Program-made: the position numbers and the translations under genes
The notes under the pieces: generated by a model
Seen by the model: the letters and a program-made list of their open reading frames with translations, nothing else
Told to the model about the DNA's origin: nothing
The model's database searches: none
NCBI GenBank assembly: GCA_041691815.1
Contig: JBEPTZ010000202.1
Span: 1 to 5,787, forward strand
Direction of reading: 5' to 3'
Length of the DNA stretch: 5,787 nucleotides
Source of the DNA: 70-18 sp041691815
Lineage (GTDB): Bacteria; Pseudomonadota; Alphaproteobacteria; Acetobacterales; Acetobacteraceae
Shown: one piece after another, positions 5,658 through 5,787 of the stretch
How positions within the stretch are numbered: the stretch's first letter is position 1
How the letters are laid out: every line of letters begins with the position of its first letter

Positions 5658-5787
5658 TGTGGACTCCTAAGAAAGCAAGGGCGGGGCGCTGCCCCCCCCC
5701 CCCCCACGGGCCCCGCCCCAGGGCCAGTGTCTTTTAAACAAATCCCCGCCCCCCCGACGGCCGCCGAAGTCGTATGGCGGGTTGTGG
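5658..5787. other. GC-homopolymer leader upstream of lpdA
   Basis: This 130-base stretch precedes lpdA. It contains a run of 14 C (5692-5705; G on the transcribed sense). A perfect 9-bp inverted repeat (5679-5687 with 5710-5718) encloses that run and could fold as a GC hairpin between any promoter and the lpdA ribosome site. An AT-rich island (about 5731-5742, CTTTTAAACAAA) lies further upstream. The AGGAG ribosome site is at about 5664-5668. No open frame here can be assigned to an upstream gene, and I found no convincing promoter. Confidence 0.45.

Overview
The window is GC-rich and reads as chromosomal DNA of an alphaproteobacterium, most likely from the Acetobacteraceae/Rhodospirillales. 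The gene families and the order lpdA, lipA, Coq10/RatA-family gene fit this. So do the AT-rich inverted repeats set between GC-rich genes; that repeat clue is from memory and was not checked. Every convincing gene is on the minus strand, so transcription runs from the right end to the left.

Right to left: a C-run-rich leader (5658-5787) precedes lpdA (E3, dihydrolipoyl dehydrogenase). After 23 bases comes lipA (lipoyl synthase), and 3 bases later a Coq10/RatA-family START-domain gene. That gene's TAG stop shares one base with the GTG start of an ECF sigma factor, and the sigma factor's TGA stop lies inside the GTGA start of a membrane anti-sigma factor of the RskA type. The five genes (5657 to 1515) therefore look like one tightly packed, translationally coupled operon. 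A 261-base intergenic region (1254-1514) follows, holding an unusual hairpin-bearing inverted repeat. Next is a PLP-dependent threonine aldolase (1253-183). The left end (1-182) carries an AT-richer, structured stretch with an open frame that runs off the window, then GC-rich low-complexity sequence.

Functionally, LipA builds the lipoyl cofactor of 2-oxoacid dehydrogenases and the glycine cleavage system, and LpdA re-oxidises that lipoyl group. The Coq10/RatA-like protein probably binds a quinone or other lipid. The sigma/anti-sigma pair is a regulatory module that is not an obvious partner for these enzymes. The sigma factor has exactly two cysteines, both in or beside region 4, in places that recall the redox-active pair of mycobacterial SigK. 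The anti-sigma factor has none. A redox-responsive module attached to a lipoate operon is the most interesting hypothesis here. I saw no CRISPR array, insertion sequence with a transposase, tRNA, rRNA or defence system. Nothing in the window amounts to a clearly new system.
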